64,000 nt of DNA from Borreliella andersonii (GCF_032595875.1 NZ_CP132457.1:310001-374000), one strand, 5' to 3'; positions 8,165 through 17,507 are shown, counted from the first letter of the stretch. The notes: a model not told the origin generated them from the letters alone. Numbers and translations: made by a program.

Positions 8165-9208
8165 ATGCAAAATAAACTATTTTTAAAAAATATTGAAAAA
8201 AATATTAATAAAATCTTCTCAACAACTAATTTTCTAAATTTATTTAAAGACAGCGACTTAAAATTTACCTTTAAAATAAAAAAGAAAACCCTTGACTATA
8301 TTAAAGCACCAGCAATTGAAATTGTTAATAGAGGTGGAAAACGAATAAGGCCAATGATCATGATTCTTTTAGCATATGCATTAGGGTTAAAAGAAAAAAA
8401 TACTAAATTAATATATAAATTAAGCTTACTGCTTGAACTTCCTCATTCTGGAAGCTTGATTATTGATGACATTGAAGATAATTCACTAAAAAGACGAGGC
8501 GCATCAGCAATACACTTAATCTATGGAATAGATAACAGCATAAATGCTGGCAATTTAATTTATTTTTTACCTGCAAAATTAATAGAAAGGTCGAATTTAA
8601 AAGAAAATCAAAAATTACTAATTTATGAAAATTTCTTTACGACTCTCTCAAATCTTCACTTAGGACAAGGAATTGATATTAAATTTCACAATGAATCATA
8701 TATCCCAAGCATTAAAGAATACATCTCTTTAGTAGAATTAAAAACAGCTTCACTTTTTGGAATGGCTAGCTTTCTAGCTGCAATACTCACAAATAATGAA
8801 GATAAAGCTAAAAAAATTTACAGTACATTTTTAAAGCTTGGTGTTTATTTCCAAATAGTAGACGATATTAAAAATATTAAAAATAAAATTAATGGTAAAG
8901 AATTCGGAGATGATTTACTTGAAGGGAAAAAAAGCTTGCCAATAATTTATTTTTTACAAGAAAAAAAATTTGAACCAAAAATTATTTCAAAATTTAATCA
9001 TATAAAAAATAACAAAACTACTAAAGCAAAAAAAGAAATCTCCAAGCTAACCGAAATGATAAACTCATCAAAATCAATAAAAAATTCAACTATTGTTGCC
9101 TTAAAATATTTAAAAGAATTTAAAAACGAACTTAATTTATATCCACTAACAAATAGATATAAAAACTTACTAATAGATACTATTGAGCAAATAAAAGAAG
9201 GAATATAA
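8165..9208 (+). CDS. Trans-isoprenyl diphosphate synthase, eukaryote-like GGPPS type
   Basis: Head-to-tail prenyl transferase (347 residues) that would condense IPP with allylic diphosphates. First Asp-rich motif DDIEDNSLKRRG starts at about residue 101; the second, FQIVDDIKNI, is near residue 230; GDDLLEGKKSLPIIYFL follows. The wording SLIIDDIEDNS, NSINAGNLIYFL, LHLGQGIDI and a second motif of DDxxN type rather than DDxxD resemble eukaryotic-type geranylgeranyl diphosphate synthases more than bacterial IspA/IspB. The product chain length cannot be read from sequence. Annotated in the genus as octaprenyl-diphosphate synthase (BB0314 by order); no quinone pathway is known there. It probably works with the mevalonate pathway known in Borrelia. 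Confidence 0.85.
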   Translation: MQNKLFLKNIEKNINKIFSTTNFLNLFKDSDLKFTFKIKKKTLDYIKAPAIEIVNRGGKRIRPMIMILLAYALGLKEKNTKLIYKLSLLLELPHSGSLIIDDIEDNSLKRRGASAIHLIYGIDNSINAGNLIYFLPAKLIERSNLKENQKLLIYENFFTTLSNLHLGQGIDIKFHNESYIPSIKEYISLVELKTASLFGMASFLAAILTNNEDKAKKIYSTFLKLGVYFQIVDDIKNIKNKINGKEFGDDLLEGKKSLPIIYFLQEKKFEPKIISKFNHIKNNKTTKAKKEISKLTEMINSSKSIKNSTIVALKYLKEFKNELNLYPLTNRYKNLLIDTIEQIKEGI

Positions 9209-9894
9209 TGAGAAAATCAATAATAATAGCACTTTTCTATGGCTTGATAGCAAATATTTACCCTACTATAACAACATCAACATTAAAACTCTATAAAAAA
9301 GCAAACAAATATACGATAGAAAAACTTTATCAAAAATCAATGTTGCTAAAAAATTCAAAAAAATATAACAAAGCAATAGCAAGTCTAACGAAAATAATTA
9401 ATATGGATCAAAATCAAGTGGATGCTCACCTTTTGCTCTCAGAATTAGAATATTTAAATCAAAACTGGAGAAAAGCAATTATTAAATCTCAAGATTACTT
9501 AAAAATAATAGACTTCACAGATAAAAAGAACTTTTTAGATATCTCTTGGGCATATTTTTTAATAGGAGAAGTTGAAAATTCAATGGACTATATAACTAAA
9601 TTTTTCCAAAGTAGTAAAGAATTGTTCAGAGAAAATATATTTATAGCAATTGATGCCCTTTTTAAAAAAAGTATTTATCATTTTATAAACAATGAAAATG
9701 CAGCATTTAACACAATATTATCCTCAACGTTTCAATTAGCACTCAATGACGATACATTGTTTATAATTTTTTTAAATAATTTAGAAATAATAAAACAAAT
9801 ACCTTTCTATTATTTTAATAGAAAAAAATTAGAAGAACTATACACACAAATCAGCACTCTAAAAACAATTCAAAACACAACGTGTAGAATTTAA
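9208..9894 (+). CDS. Secreted TPR-like protein
   Basis: 228 residues with a signal-peptide-like start (MRKSIIIALFYGLIANIYP) without a lipobox, then helical repeat pairs: LYQKSMLLKNSKKYNKAIAS, followed by VDAHLLLSELEYLNQNWRKA and ISWAYFLIGEVENSMDYI. These match the TPR pattern (small residues and aromatic at fixed spacing). Its ATG shares one base with the stop of the upstream gene (TAATG), so it is translationally coupled to it. The protein probably resides in the periplasm and binds another protein; no partner can be named. It converges with the leftward permease gene at 9900 with no clear terminator between. By order BB0315. Confidence 0.75.
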   Translation: MRKSIIIALFYGLIANIYPTITTSTLKLYKKANKYTIEKLYQKSMLLKNSKKYNKAIASLTKIINMDQNQVDAHLLLSELEYLNQNWRKAIIKSQDYLKIIDFTDKKNFLDISWAYFLIGEVENSMDYITKFFQSSKELFRENIFIAIDALFKKSIYHFINNENAAFNTILSSTFQLALNDDTLFIIFLNNLEIIKQIPFYYFNRKKLEELYTQISTLKTIQNTTCRI

Positions 9895-9899
9895 TTAAA

Positions 9900-10706
9900 C
9901 TAAGCTCTATCTTTTCTCTTAATCAACGAAACCAATATATTTATTATTATTGCTACATAAAATTGCAAAGAAAGAGAAAAATAAGAATTTATATACTCTT
10001 GAGTGTGAAAAAATTGATATTCAAAAAAAACTATCAAAAAAGAAATTGGGAAAATTAATAAAGGATTTGAAAATGAAATATAAAGAATGCAAATAGCAAG
10101 CCAGCCATTGTTTAATCCCAAATTATAAGAGTAAGCATTAAGACTTACTGCAATAAATGAGCCGGCAAGGCTTGCTGTGAAAATTGATACAAAAATTGCA
10201 AAAGATTTGAAATAATTGCTTATTTTCTCACCCAAAATGTCTTCATAATTACCCGAAGAGATAAATTCAAACACTACTCTAATTCTTGAATAACTTATAA
10301 CATAAACAGTAATAAATAAAAAAATGAAAAAAATAACAATAAAACCAAAAATCTCAAAATTTCTAGATAAATTTAAAGTAAATCCAGGAATAAAATTAAA
10401 ATTACTTTTCATTAAATAATCAACAAAAAAATAACAAAAAATATTAATACCTATTCCTGCTATAAAAATATCATACTTTTTCTTTACTATAAAAGATAAA
10501 AAAAATCCAAACAAAAAGCTAATAAAAAGAGTAAAAATAGTTGACATAAAAATTCCATATCCCAAATAGATGAAAAAAGATGTTAAAAATATTGAAAGAT
10601 ATGAAATACCCTCAATAGATACATTTAAAAATCCTATTTTCTCTGTATAAAGAACTCCTAGTGCTAAATAAGAAAATACAATAGCCTGCTCAAAAATACT
10701 AAACAT
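9900..10706 (-). CDS. ABC transporter inner-membrane permease, RbsC/YufQ type
   Basis: 268 residues with about eight hydrophobic helices. Pieces such as FLNVSIEGISYLSIFLTSFF near the N-terminus (family GxxNxGxEG) and FAIFVSIFTASLAGSFIAVS match the branched-chain/ribose-type permease family that partners BMP-family binding proteins. It begins directly after the stop of the upstream permease gene, so the two permeases would form a heterodimer. The cluster order is binding protein, double ATPase, permease, permease. Substrates of related spirochaete systems are nucleosides (established for PnrA/BMP proteins), so a nucleoside is my best guess here. By order BB0316. Confidence 0.8.
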   Translation of the reverse strand: MFSIFEQAIVFSYLALGVLYTEKIGFLNVSIEGISYLSIFLTSFFIYLGYGIFMSTIFTLFISFLFGFFLSFIVKKKYDIFIAGIGINIFCYFFVDYLMKSNFNFIPGFTLNLSRNFEIFGFIVIFFIFLFITVYVISYSRIRVVFEFISSGNYEDILGEKISNYFKSFAIFVSIFTASLAGSFIAVSLNAYSYNLGLNNGWLAICILYISFSNPLLIFPISFLIVFFEYQFFHTQEYINSYFSLSLQFYVAIIINILVSLIKRKDRA

Positions 10707-11639
10707 CTACTTTTTCCCAGCTTTAATCAAAAACAAGGAAATAAAAACAGCAATAGATTGACAAAGCCCAATAAATTCATACTTAAAGTCATAATTTATA
10801 TTAAGAAAATTATTGAATTCAATTAATATTGAAAACAATAAACTAAAAAATAATATATAAACATAATTAAATCCTGAAATTACAGCAACAATTAGACTAC
10901 TCCAGCCAAGTCCTGAGGTTAACCCTAAAACCAAATAGGGTTTAAAAAACACTACAAACATAGAACCTGCAAGACCATTTAAAAAAGCACTGCCAAATAC
11001 AGCAAAAAACTTATATTTAAATTCATTTATATTAAAAAAAATATCTATCTTTTTTTTATTGCTTAATATTTCAAGCTGAAGACCATAAATGGTTTTTTTG
11101 TGTATAAAAACATAAAAAAACCAAACTGATACACCAAACAAAAATAAGTAAATAAGCGATGAATCTAAAGAAAATAAATTATTAATCCTTTTTGTCTGAT
11201 TAGAAAAACTACCTGTTTTTAACATATTTAAAATAAATCCATCCACCAATCTTTGATTTCCATAAGACATTAAAAGACCTGTTAAGGCTTTATTTAATCC
11301 GAAGAAAAAAGTAATAAAAAAAGGAATAAGCCCTAAAAGTCCTACAAAAAAAGAACTTAAAAATATCAAAAATATGAAATTAAAATACGTTAATCCAAAT
11401 AAACTTGAAAATATATAAACGAAAAATGCCCCAAAATAAACCTGACCTTCGTTACCAAGATTTAATGAATTACTCTTGGCACAAGTAGCAATACCCGTAG
11501 CCATGATTAAAAATAAAATAAAGCGCCAAGATACCATCTTAATATAAGAAAATTGAAAAAAATCACCAAAAAAATAACTAATACTTAATATCAAAAAAGA
11601 AAAAATTAATGCCATAAAGCTATTTCTAAAAAAGGTCAT
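10707..11639 (-). CDS. ABC transporter inner-membrane permease, RbsC/YufP type
   Basis: 310 residues, mostly membrane helices. The segment NSLNLGNEGQVYFGAFFVYI is the family signature (N-x-G-x-E-G), and LNGLAGSMFVVFFKPYLVLG with GLGWSSLIVAVISG matches the later cytoplasmic loop and helix of this permease class. Its start overlaps the ATPase stop by 4 bases and its stop abuts the second permease. Family members of this kind work with BMP-type binding proteins, which is consistent with the gene at 13096-14148. By order BB0317. Confidence 0.85.
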   Translation of the reverse strand: MTFFRNSFMALIFSFLILSISYFFGDFFQFSYIKMVSWRFILFLIMATGIATCAKSNSLNLGNEGQVYFGAFFVYIFSSLFGLTYFNFIFLIFLSSFFVGLLGLIPFFITFFFGLNKALTGLLMSYGNQRLVDGFILNMLKTGSFSNQTKRINNLFSLDSSLIYLFLFGVSVWFFYVFIHKKTIYGLQLEILSNKKKIDIFFNINEFKYKFFAVFGSAFLNGLAGSMFVVFFKPYLVLGLTSGLGWSSLIVAVISGFNYVYILFFSLLFSILIEFNNFLNINYDFKYEFIGLCQSIAVFISLFLIKAGKK

Positions 11640-13096
11640 AAAAATAGCAATTCCTTTAATTTTTCTTTACTAATCTGTTCTCTAGATACGTTTAACAAAA
11701 CTTCTCCCATTTTCATTGCTAAAATGTTATCAGAGAGCAAAAGCAATTCATCTAAATTGGAAGTAATCAAAAGAACTGGCTTTTCTTTTGAATAATTACG
11801 AATAGCAACAGACATCTCATTATAAGCTTTATGATCCAAATTGCTCAAAGGAGAAAAACAAATTAAAAAACTTTTTGCAATATACATCTCTCTGTAAAGT
11901 GCAAATTTCTTCAAAGTTCCTCCAGAAAATGCCAAAGATTTGGAATAAAGAATTCTATATATTTTCTCTTCACTATAAAATTCCATTTTTTTTTTAAAAA
12001 AATCTTTAATTCTATTAATATAAGATTGCCTAATAAAAATTTTATTTTCAAAATTCATAAATTTGGCCAAAAAATTATCTAATATACTGCTATTATCGGG
12101 GAATAAATTACCAATACCTAAAGGTAAAAACCCCGCTTTACACTCAAAAATATTTATTTGCTCATACCTAATGCCATCAATTTTTATGCATCCAACAAAA
12201 ATAAGCTCTCCTAAGAATAATTTTTCCCAAGTTTTAATTACAGCCTCTTCACCAATTATTCCTAAAACACCCCTTTTATTTAAAGAAAAACTAACATCAT
12301 ATTTCCAAAAATCTTCAAAAAATAAATTAAATTTAATAGAATCTTTTTCAAATTTATTCAAATTAACATTTACAAAAAATATTTTATCACTAGAGGATTC
12401 AAGTCTGCTCAAAATTGATTCTTTATTTATCGTTCTAAAACACTTTCCATCTTTTAAAACAATAAACTCGTCACTAAATTTTACAGCATCTGTGATCTCG
12501 CTATGGGTAATAAAAAGAGACGTGATTCCTGATTTTTTAAGCAATACAAGCAATTTTATAAAATCTTGTGCTTCTTTTTGAGAAAAATAAGCAGCACTCT
12601 CATCAAAAATAATTATCTTTGCATTCTCTTTAAGAGAAGCAATAATAAGCAGAAAATAAATCTCTTTAATATTTAAATCTTTAATTTTCTTATCCAAATC
12701 GAAAGAAATTTTATAAAATTGCATAAGCCATTTATAATATTTATAGGTCTTAGATTTATTCATCGGCATGAAAAATTCATAACCAAACCAATATATACTC
12801 AAATATTCCCACACTCTTAAATTCATTTTTAAATTAGGAACTTGAGAAACAAGGTAAATACCGTTATTTTTAGCTTTATCTACATTCCAAGTTTTTTGCT
12901 TAATGCCATTTACTAATATTTCACCATCATCAAATTCAATTAGTCCAGCAATAATCTTAGCTAGAGTGCTCTTGCCTTCTCCATTTTTACCAACTACTGT
13001 AAAAATTTTAACTTCTCCAATTTTTAAATTAATACTGTCCAAAATAGGCTTATCAATATCTGGAAAATACTTAATTATGTTTTTAAACTCTACCAC
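11636..13096 (-). CDS. Double ABC ATPase of a BMP-type transporter, with one degenerate nucleotide site
   Basis: 486 residues, two ABC modules in tandem as in RbsA/MglA/YufO. Module 1 has an intact Walker A (GKNGEGKST, residues 36-44), Walker B with catalytic Glu (IIIFDESAA, about 160-168) and FITHS, but its signature is unrecognisable (LNIKE where LSxGE is expected). Module 2 lacks Walker A (GEEAVIKTW at the expected place) and a clear Walker B, but keeps a signature, FSGGTLKKFALYRE. In a head-to-tail dimer this leaves one complete site (Walker A/B of module 1 with signature of module 2) and one dead site. It abuts the binding-protein gene (1-base overlap) and overlaps permease 1 by 4 bases. 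By order BB0318, often annotated mglA. Confidence 0.88.
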   Translation of the reverse strand: MVEFKNIIKYFPDIDKPILDSINLKIGEVKIFTVVGKNGEGKSTLAKIIAGLIEFDDGEILVNGIKQKTWNVDKAKNNGIYLVSQVPNLKMNLRVWEYLSIYWFGYEFFMPMNKSKTYKYYKWLMQFYKISFDLDKKIKDLNIKEIYFLLIIASLKENAKIIIFDESAAYFSQKEAQDFIKLLVLLKKSGITSLFITHSEITDAVKFSDEFIVLKDGKCFRTINKESILSRLESSSDKIFFVNVNLNKFEKDSIKFNLFFEDFWKYDVSFSLNKRGVLGIIGEEAVIKTWEKLFLGELIFVGCIKIDGIRYEQINIFECKAGFLPLGIGNLFPDNSSILDNFLAKFMNFENKIFIRQSYINRIKDFFKKKMEFYSEEKIYRILYSKSLAFSGGTLKKFALYREMYIAKSFLICFSPLSNLDHKAYNEMSVAIRNYSKEKPVLLITSNLDELLLLSDNILAMKMGEVLLNVSREQISKEKLKELLFL

Positions 13097-14148
13097 TAAT
13101 TTTGTTCCAAATCAATTTTTATACCATTTTCACTGACCTCTTCTATTTTTTTTAAAAGATCTTCTTTTAACTTTTGACTGGTTCGCTCTAAATAGAAAAC
13201 ATTCGAAATATTAAACAAAACTCCTTTATGCTTTATGCCAAAAATATCAGAAATTCCATAGTTAATCTCTGACTTAAGAGCCTTATCTAAAATATATGAA
13301 ACATAATATTTTTGATTTGTAATTCCTGAACCAATAATATTTTTTTTATTATCTAAATAATTTTCGCTATCAAAAAGAACCACAAAAGCATTATTCTCTC
13401 TAACAGAGGAAAGCACTCCTTCAACAGCAGGCCCCACAATAGGAAGTATTACCAAAGCCCCCGAATCCTTTATCAAAGAGTCTGATAACAACCTGGCTAA
13501 ATTGCTATCATGCCAATTGCCTAAAACTCGATAATAAACTTCAGATTTCATGCCTGTATCAAGAATGCCTTTTTTAAAATAACGATAAATATAATCACTC
13601 ATAACAGGATAATTTTGACCTGCAATCAAAGCAGCATTTCCAAAGACAGATTTAACAAATTCTTTTAAAAAAAGTCCTACATAATACCCCAAAATATACG
13701 CCTCTTCTGCAACATTATAAGAAACTGAATAAACTTGCTTGTTGGTATTTTTGACCAAAGAATCAAAAATGAGAAACTTAGTATGAGGATAATTACTAGA
13801 AACACTATCGACAATGTCTTGCATAGCATTATTTGTAGTTATTAAAAAATCATATTTTTTTGAAGTTAATAGTTTTTCAAGCATTTCTATCCACTCACTT
13901 TGATTAAATCCAGCTTCTAACACTTTAATTTCAAGATTTCCATGTTTTTTTTTAAATTCAAACAAAGAATCATACATTTCTTTATAAGATGGAGATCCTG
14001 AAACAACTCCAGGAATAAATAAAGCAATATTAGTTTTATTAGAAATATCAACCTCTCGCTTCTTGAAAAAAATTAAATAAACAAATAAATATAAATGAAA
14101 TATCGCAAATAAAATCCAAAACCCTTTAAAAAACACATTTTTACTCAT
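13096..14148 (-). CDS. BMP/PnrA-family substrate-binding protein anchored by an N-terminal helix
   Basis: 350 residues. The ligand-binding part matches the Bmp/PnrA family: NIALFIPGVVSGSPSYKEMY, DFLITTNNAMQDIVDSVSS, FLIFDSLV, then EEAYILGYYVGLFLKE and VVLFDSENY. Unlike BmpA-D, there is no lipobox Cys; instead residues 8-27 (KGFWILFAIFHLYLFVYLIF) are a membrane helix followed by KKREVD. The protein is therefore probably tethered to the outer face of the inner membrane by an uncleaved helix. It is first in a four-gene transporter cluster. Ligand likely a nucleoside by family, but unproven. By order BB0319. Confidence 0.82.
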   Translation of the reverse strand: MSKNVFFKGFWILFAIFHLYLFVYLIFFKKREVDISNKTNIALFIPGVVSGSPSYKEMYDSLFEFKKKHGNLEIKVLEAGFNQSEWIEMLEKLLTSKKYDFLITTNNAMQDIVDSVSSNYPHTKFLIFDSLVKNTNKQVYSVSYNVAEEAYILGYYVGLFLKEFVKSVFGNAALIAGQNYPVMSDYIYRYFKKGILDTGMKSEVYYRVLGNWHDSNLARLLSDSLIKDSGALVILPIVGPAVEGVLSSVRENNAFVVLFDSENYLDNKKNIIGSGITNQKYYVSYILDKALKSEINYGISDIFGIKHKGVLFNISNVFYLERTSQKLKEDLLKKIEEVSENGIKIDLEQN

Positions 14149-14254
14149 AAAAATAAAACATCCTTTTATTAATTATTATTAAATTCACTTTAATGCCACA
14201 AAAGTCAAATAAAAAAAGATCGACAGAAAGCTATAAAAAACAAAGCCACCAAAA

Positions 14255-14518
14255 TTAATTAAAAAATTCATTATATGAAAAACTAAAATGAGCATTTTTA
14301 TCCCTTATTAAACAATTTTGGCAAAAAAATTCTGAACCGAAATTTAATAAAATACTAAGCAAATTATGAATGTGAATTTTAAATTCCGTTGAATAATATA
14401 ATAAAATTTGAAAATTTTTCATTTTTTTTAAAATGTCTGAAATTAATAGTTTTAAACAGCTGACAAAAACAAATATGTTAATTTCTTTTTCTATTTGAAT
14501 TTTCAAAAAATATATCAT
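14255..14518 (-). CDS. Small hypothetical ORF
   Basis: An open frame of 87 residues from the ATG at 14518 (a TTG at 14530 would add four). It is helical and Leu/Ile/Phe-rich (NIFVFVSCLKLLISDILKKM) with two Cys in FFCQNC near the C-terminus. I recognise no family. GGA lies 5-7 bases before the ATG, a weak ribosome site. It occupies the space between the FecR-like gene and the binding-protein gene with no overlap. It may be a real small protein or a decayed gene; the evidence is only the open frame and its genomic slot. Confidence 0.35.
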   Translation of the reverse strand: MIYFLKIQIEKEINIFVFVSCLKLLISDILKKMKNFQILLYYSTEFKIHIHNLLSILLNFGSEFFCQNCLIRDKNAHFSFSYNEFFN

Positions 14519-14562
14519 GTCATCCAACAAATAACTTTAACATAAAGCTAAATATATAAAAA

Positions 14563-15654
14563 TCAAAACTCTCTAGGACGCAATAAATACAATTCATTAA
14601 CATTTAAATTACTAGTAATATCATCATTTGAGCGTCTTAAATACATCTTTAAAGAATGGATTGTTTTAAAAAACTTATTTTTTAAAACATTTTTATTAGC
14701 TTTGTAATCATTTAAAAATTTTGAAATGGACCCGTTAACAGTTGTTGAATTATCAAAAAAAGTAGAAAAATATTTCAAAACATCATCTACAAAATAAAAC
14801 CTATTCGCCAAATCAACAAAATTATTAAAAAGCACTCCGATTCTACCCTTTAAATAATTAACATTTTTAACCATATCAACCCTGTTGCCTAATTTATAAT
14901 TTTTATCTTCCAGGCTCCATTTTGAATATATAGAATTAAATTTAAAATCTTTCATTAAATAATTATACATGAAGTCAAACCTAAAACTATCTTCAATATA
15001 TTTTAAAATAAAAACATATAAAAACATTTTATTTAAGGACATAAAATTATCTTTAGCTATCCTTATAAAATTTTGATTAACACCCTTTAAAGTGCCTTCA
15101 TTAACTTTGTGTAAAAAAGAATTTCCATTAAAAAGCAAAAGACTGGTATTGGGAAAAATTAAATATTCGGCTTTATTAATATACCTGATGCTACCCTTGT
15201 AAACATTGATAAAATAATTGTTAAAATAATCGCTATTGGCATAAAATTTTGATGTATTTTCAGCTTTAAACAGATTATTATCTATTATAACAGAAAATGA
15301 AGACCCTTTAACAATGTTATGAATCATAGCATCAACACTTCCTCTAAATAAATATATTTTTGCATCTTGCAAATCTTTAAGAGAAGAATAAAAAACCAAA
15401 CTATTTGTATTGGAATAAAAAACTAAATCTGCAGAAATGCCATTTATTTCATATAAATTTATTTTAAGCCTTGAATTTTCTCCAACTTCAATAAAATCAT
15501 ATTCAAAAATTTCATCATCTAAATCCAACTTAACAGGAAATGTATTTCTAACAACACTAACTTTACCTTCTATTTCTTTTACAACTGCCACTTGAGAAAA
15601 TAAAGCTCTATTTGAAAGTAATATTAAAAGGATAAAATGATATATTCTAAAAAT
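14563..15654 (-). CDS. Exported FecR-domain-like protein, probable AUU start
   Basis: The N-terminal third of the mature protein fits the FecR fold: VVKEIEGKVSVVRN, YDFIEVGENSRLKINLYE, ISADLVFYSNTNSLVFY, IYLFRGSVDAMIH and FSVIIDNNLFKAENTSKFYA. The rest is unrecognised. The first standard start codon is a GTG at 15591, but the open frame continues upstream through a perfect signal peptide (FRIYHFILLILLSNRALFSQ) with no ATG, GTG or TTG before an in-frame stop. An ATT at 15652-15654 sits 6 bases after a strong AGGAG (15661-15665). I therefore place the start at ATT, giving 363 residues. FecR-type ectodomains often bind sugars or sense stress; the role here is unknown. By order BB0322. Confidence 0.7.
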   Translation of the reverse strand: MFRIYHFILLILLSNRALFSQVAVVKEIEGKVSVVRNTFPVKLDLDDEIFEYDFIEVGENSRLKINLYEINGISADLVFYSNTNSLVFYSSLKDLQDAKIYLFRGSVDAMIHNIVKGSSFSVIIDNNLFKAENTSKFYANSDYFNNYFINVYKGSIRYINKAEYLIFPNTSLLLFNGNSFLHKVNEGTLKGVNQNFIRIAKDNFMSLNKMFLYVFILKYIEDSFRFDFMYNYLMKDFKFNSIYSKWSLEDKNYKLGNRVDMVKNVNYLKGRIGVLFNNFVDLANRFYFVDDVLKYFSTFFDNSTTVNGSISKFLNDYKANKNVLKNKFFKTIHSLKMYLRRSNDDITSNLNVNELYLLRPREF

Positions 15655-15783
15655 ATAGTTCTCCTGATCTTTGAAAAACTCATAAGTTTAATTATACCTT
15701 GTTTTACATAAATTTATTACACTTTGAACAATGATAAAAAAGAAGTATAATTTACTTTAAGAATTAAAAATATTGAGTTTTTA

Positions 15784-15812
15784 TTGACATACTATAATTG
15801 CTATACTAATAA
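15784..15812 (+). promoter_or_regulatory. Predicted promoter of bb0323
   Basis: A consensus -35 TTGACA at 15784-15789 is followed after 17 bases by TAATAA at 15807-15812. Transcription would start near 15818-15820, giving a leader of about 75 bases with AAGGG ahead of the ATG at 15894. Other TATAAT-like strings in the same stretch (15793, 15802) are too close to the -35. Confidence 0.55.
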
Positions 15813-15817
15813 AATAG

Positions 15818-15857
15818 TTAAAGTAAGAACTTTAATATTTAGGGATTCTTACTTTAA
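15818..15857 (+). promoter_or_regulatory. 12-bp perfect stem-loop at the predicted 5' end of the bb0323 mRNA
   Basis: TTAAAGTAAGAA (15818-15829) and TTCTTACTTTAA (15846-15857) are perfectly complementary around a 16-base loop. The left arm begins where transcription is predicted to start, so the hairpin would cap the 5' end of the message. It lies 25 bases upstream of the Shine-Dalgarno site and has no U-tract, so it does not look like a terminator. It may stabilise the mRNA or, as DNA, act as an operator. Confidence 0.6.
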
Positions 15858-15881
15858 AAAGAATAGAAGCCAAGTTATTAG

Positions 15882-17030
<1,149 letters not shown>

Positions 17031-17034
17031 ACAA

Positions 17035-17078
17035 ATAAAACAAGAAAGCAAGGCTTTAGCCTTGCTTTCTTGTTTTAT
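17035..17078 (+). terminator. 20-bp perfect hairpin after bb0323
   Basis: Arms 17035-17054 and 17059-17078 pair perfectly over 20 bp around the loop TTTA; the top is GC-rich (GCAAGGC/GCCTTGC) and the foot is A/T. It begins 5 bases after the bb0323 stop. The T-rich right arm (TTGTTTTAT) can serve as the U-tract. It separates bb0323 from bamD. Confidence 0.85.
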
Positions 17079-17123
17079 ATCTAATAAAATTAAATAATAA
17101 AAATATTCTAAAAGAGAGAAAAA

Positions 17124-17486
17124 ATGAAAAAGCTAATATTACTAAGCTTAATATTTATTTCTTGCTATACGATTAACTTAGAAAAATTGACAAAAGAAAC
17201 TCCTTATGGAGTTTATCTAAGAGAGGCTCAAAAAGCTGTCAATGTTAATGATTATAACTCTGCTTTAAAAGCATACGAAAAAATGATTCAGAATTTCACT
17301 CATAATCCCAATATAGTTGCTACTGGCAAATATGAAATTGCATTCATATACTATGCAACAAACAAAACAGAAAAAGCAAAAAAAATCTTTGAAGAGTTAG
17401 TAGAAAATAATATGAAAATGCCTAAATGGATTAAACCTTTAGCTAAAAAAATATTAAATAAAATAGAAAATAATAAAAAATACTAA
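17124..17486 (+). CDS. bamD: BamD-like TPR lipoprotein of the outer-membrane assembly complex (BB0324)
   Basis: 120 residues. Lipoprotein signal MKKLILLSLIFISC (Cys14), then two to three TPR-type helices: YLREAQKAVNVNDYNSALKA and KYEIAFIYYATNKTEKAKKI. In B. burgdorferi BB0324 copurifies with BamA and has been described as the BamD orthologue (established). It is about half the length of proteobacterial BamD, which has five TPRs; only the N-terminal repeats are present. Its role is insertion of beta-barrel proteins into the outer membrane, from the periplasmic face. AAAAGAGAGAAAA precedes the ATG. It ends 21 bases before the convergent vWA gene with no clear terminator. Confidence 0.9.
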   Translation: MKKLILLSLIFISCYTINLEKLTKETPYGVYLREAQKAVNVNDYNSALKAYEKMIQNFTHNPNIVATGKYEIAFIYYATNKTEKAKKIFEELVENNMKMPKWIKPLAKKILNKIENNKKY

Positions 17487-17507
17487 TTTAAGAAATAAAA
17501 TTTTTTA

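Noticed and set aside
12063..12581. Plus-strand open frame of 172 codons opposite the double ATPase gene
   Set aside because: It mirrors the coding strand of a well-supported gene, has no ribosome site and encodes a low-complexity Ser/Pro/Leu/Lys product typical of antisense frames in AT-rich DNA.
14149..14254. Possible small gene or RNA between the binding-protein gene and the small ORF
   Set aside because: Only AT-rich sequence without a convincing frame, hairpin or promoter.
15793..15807. TATAAT and TATACT strings as -10 boxes for bb0323
   Set aside because: They are 3 and 12 bases from the TTGACA, too close for a sigma-70 promoter; TAATAA at 17 bases fits better.
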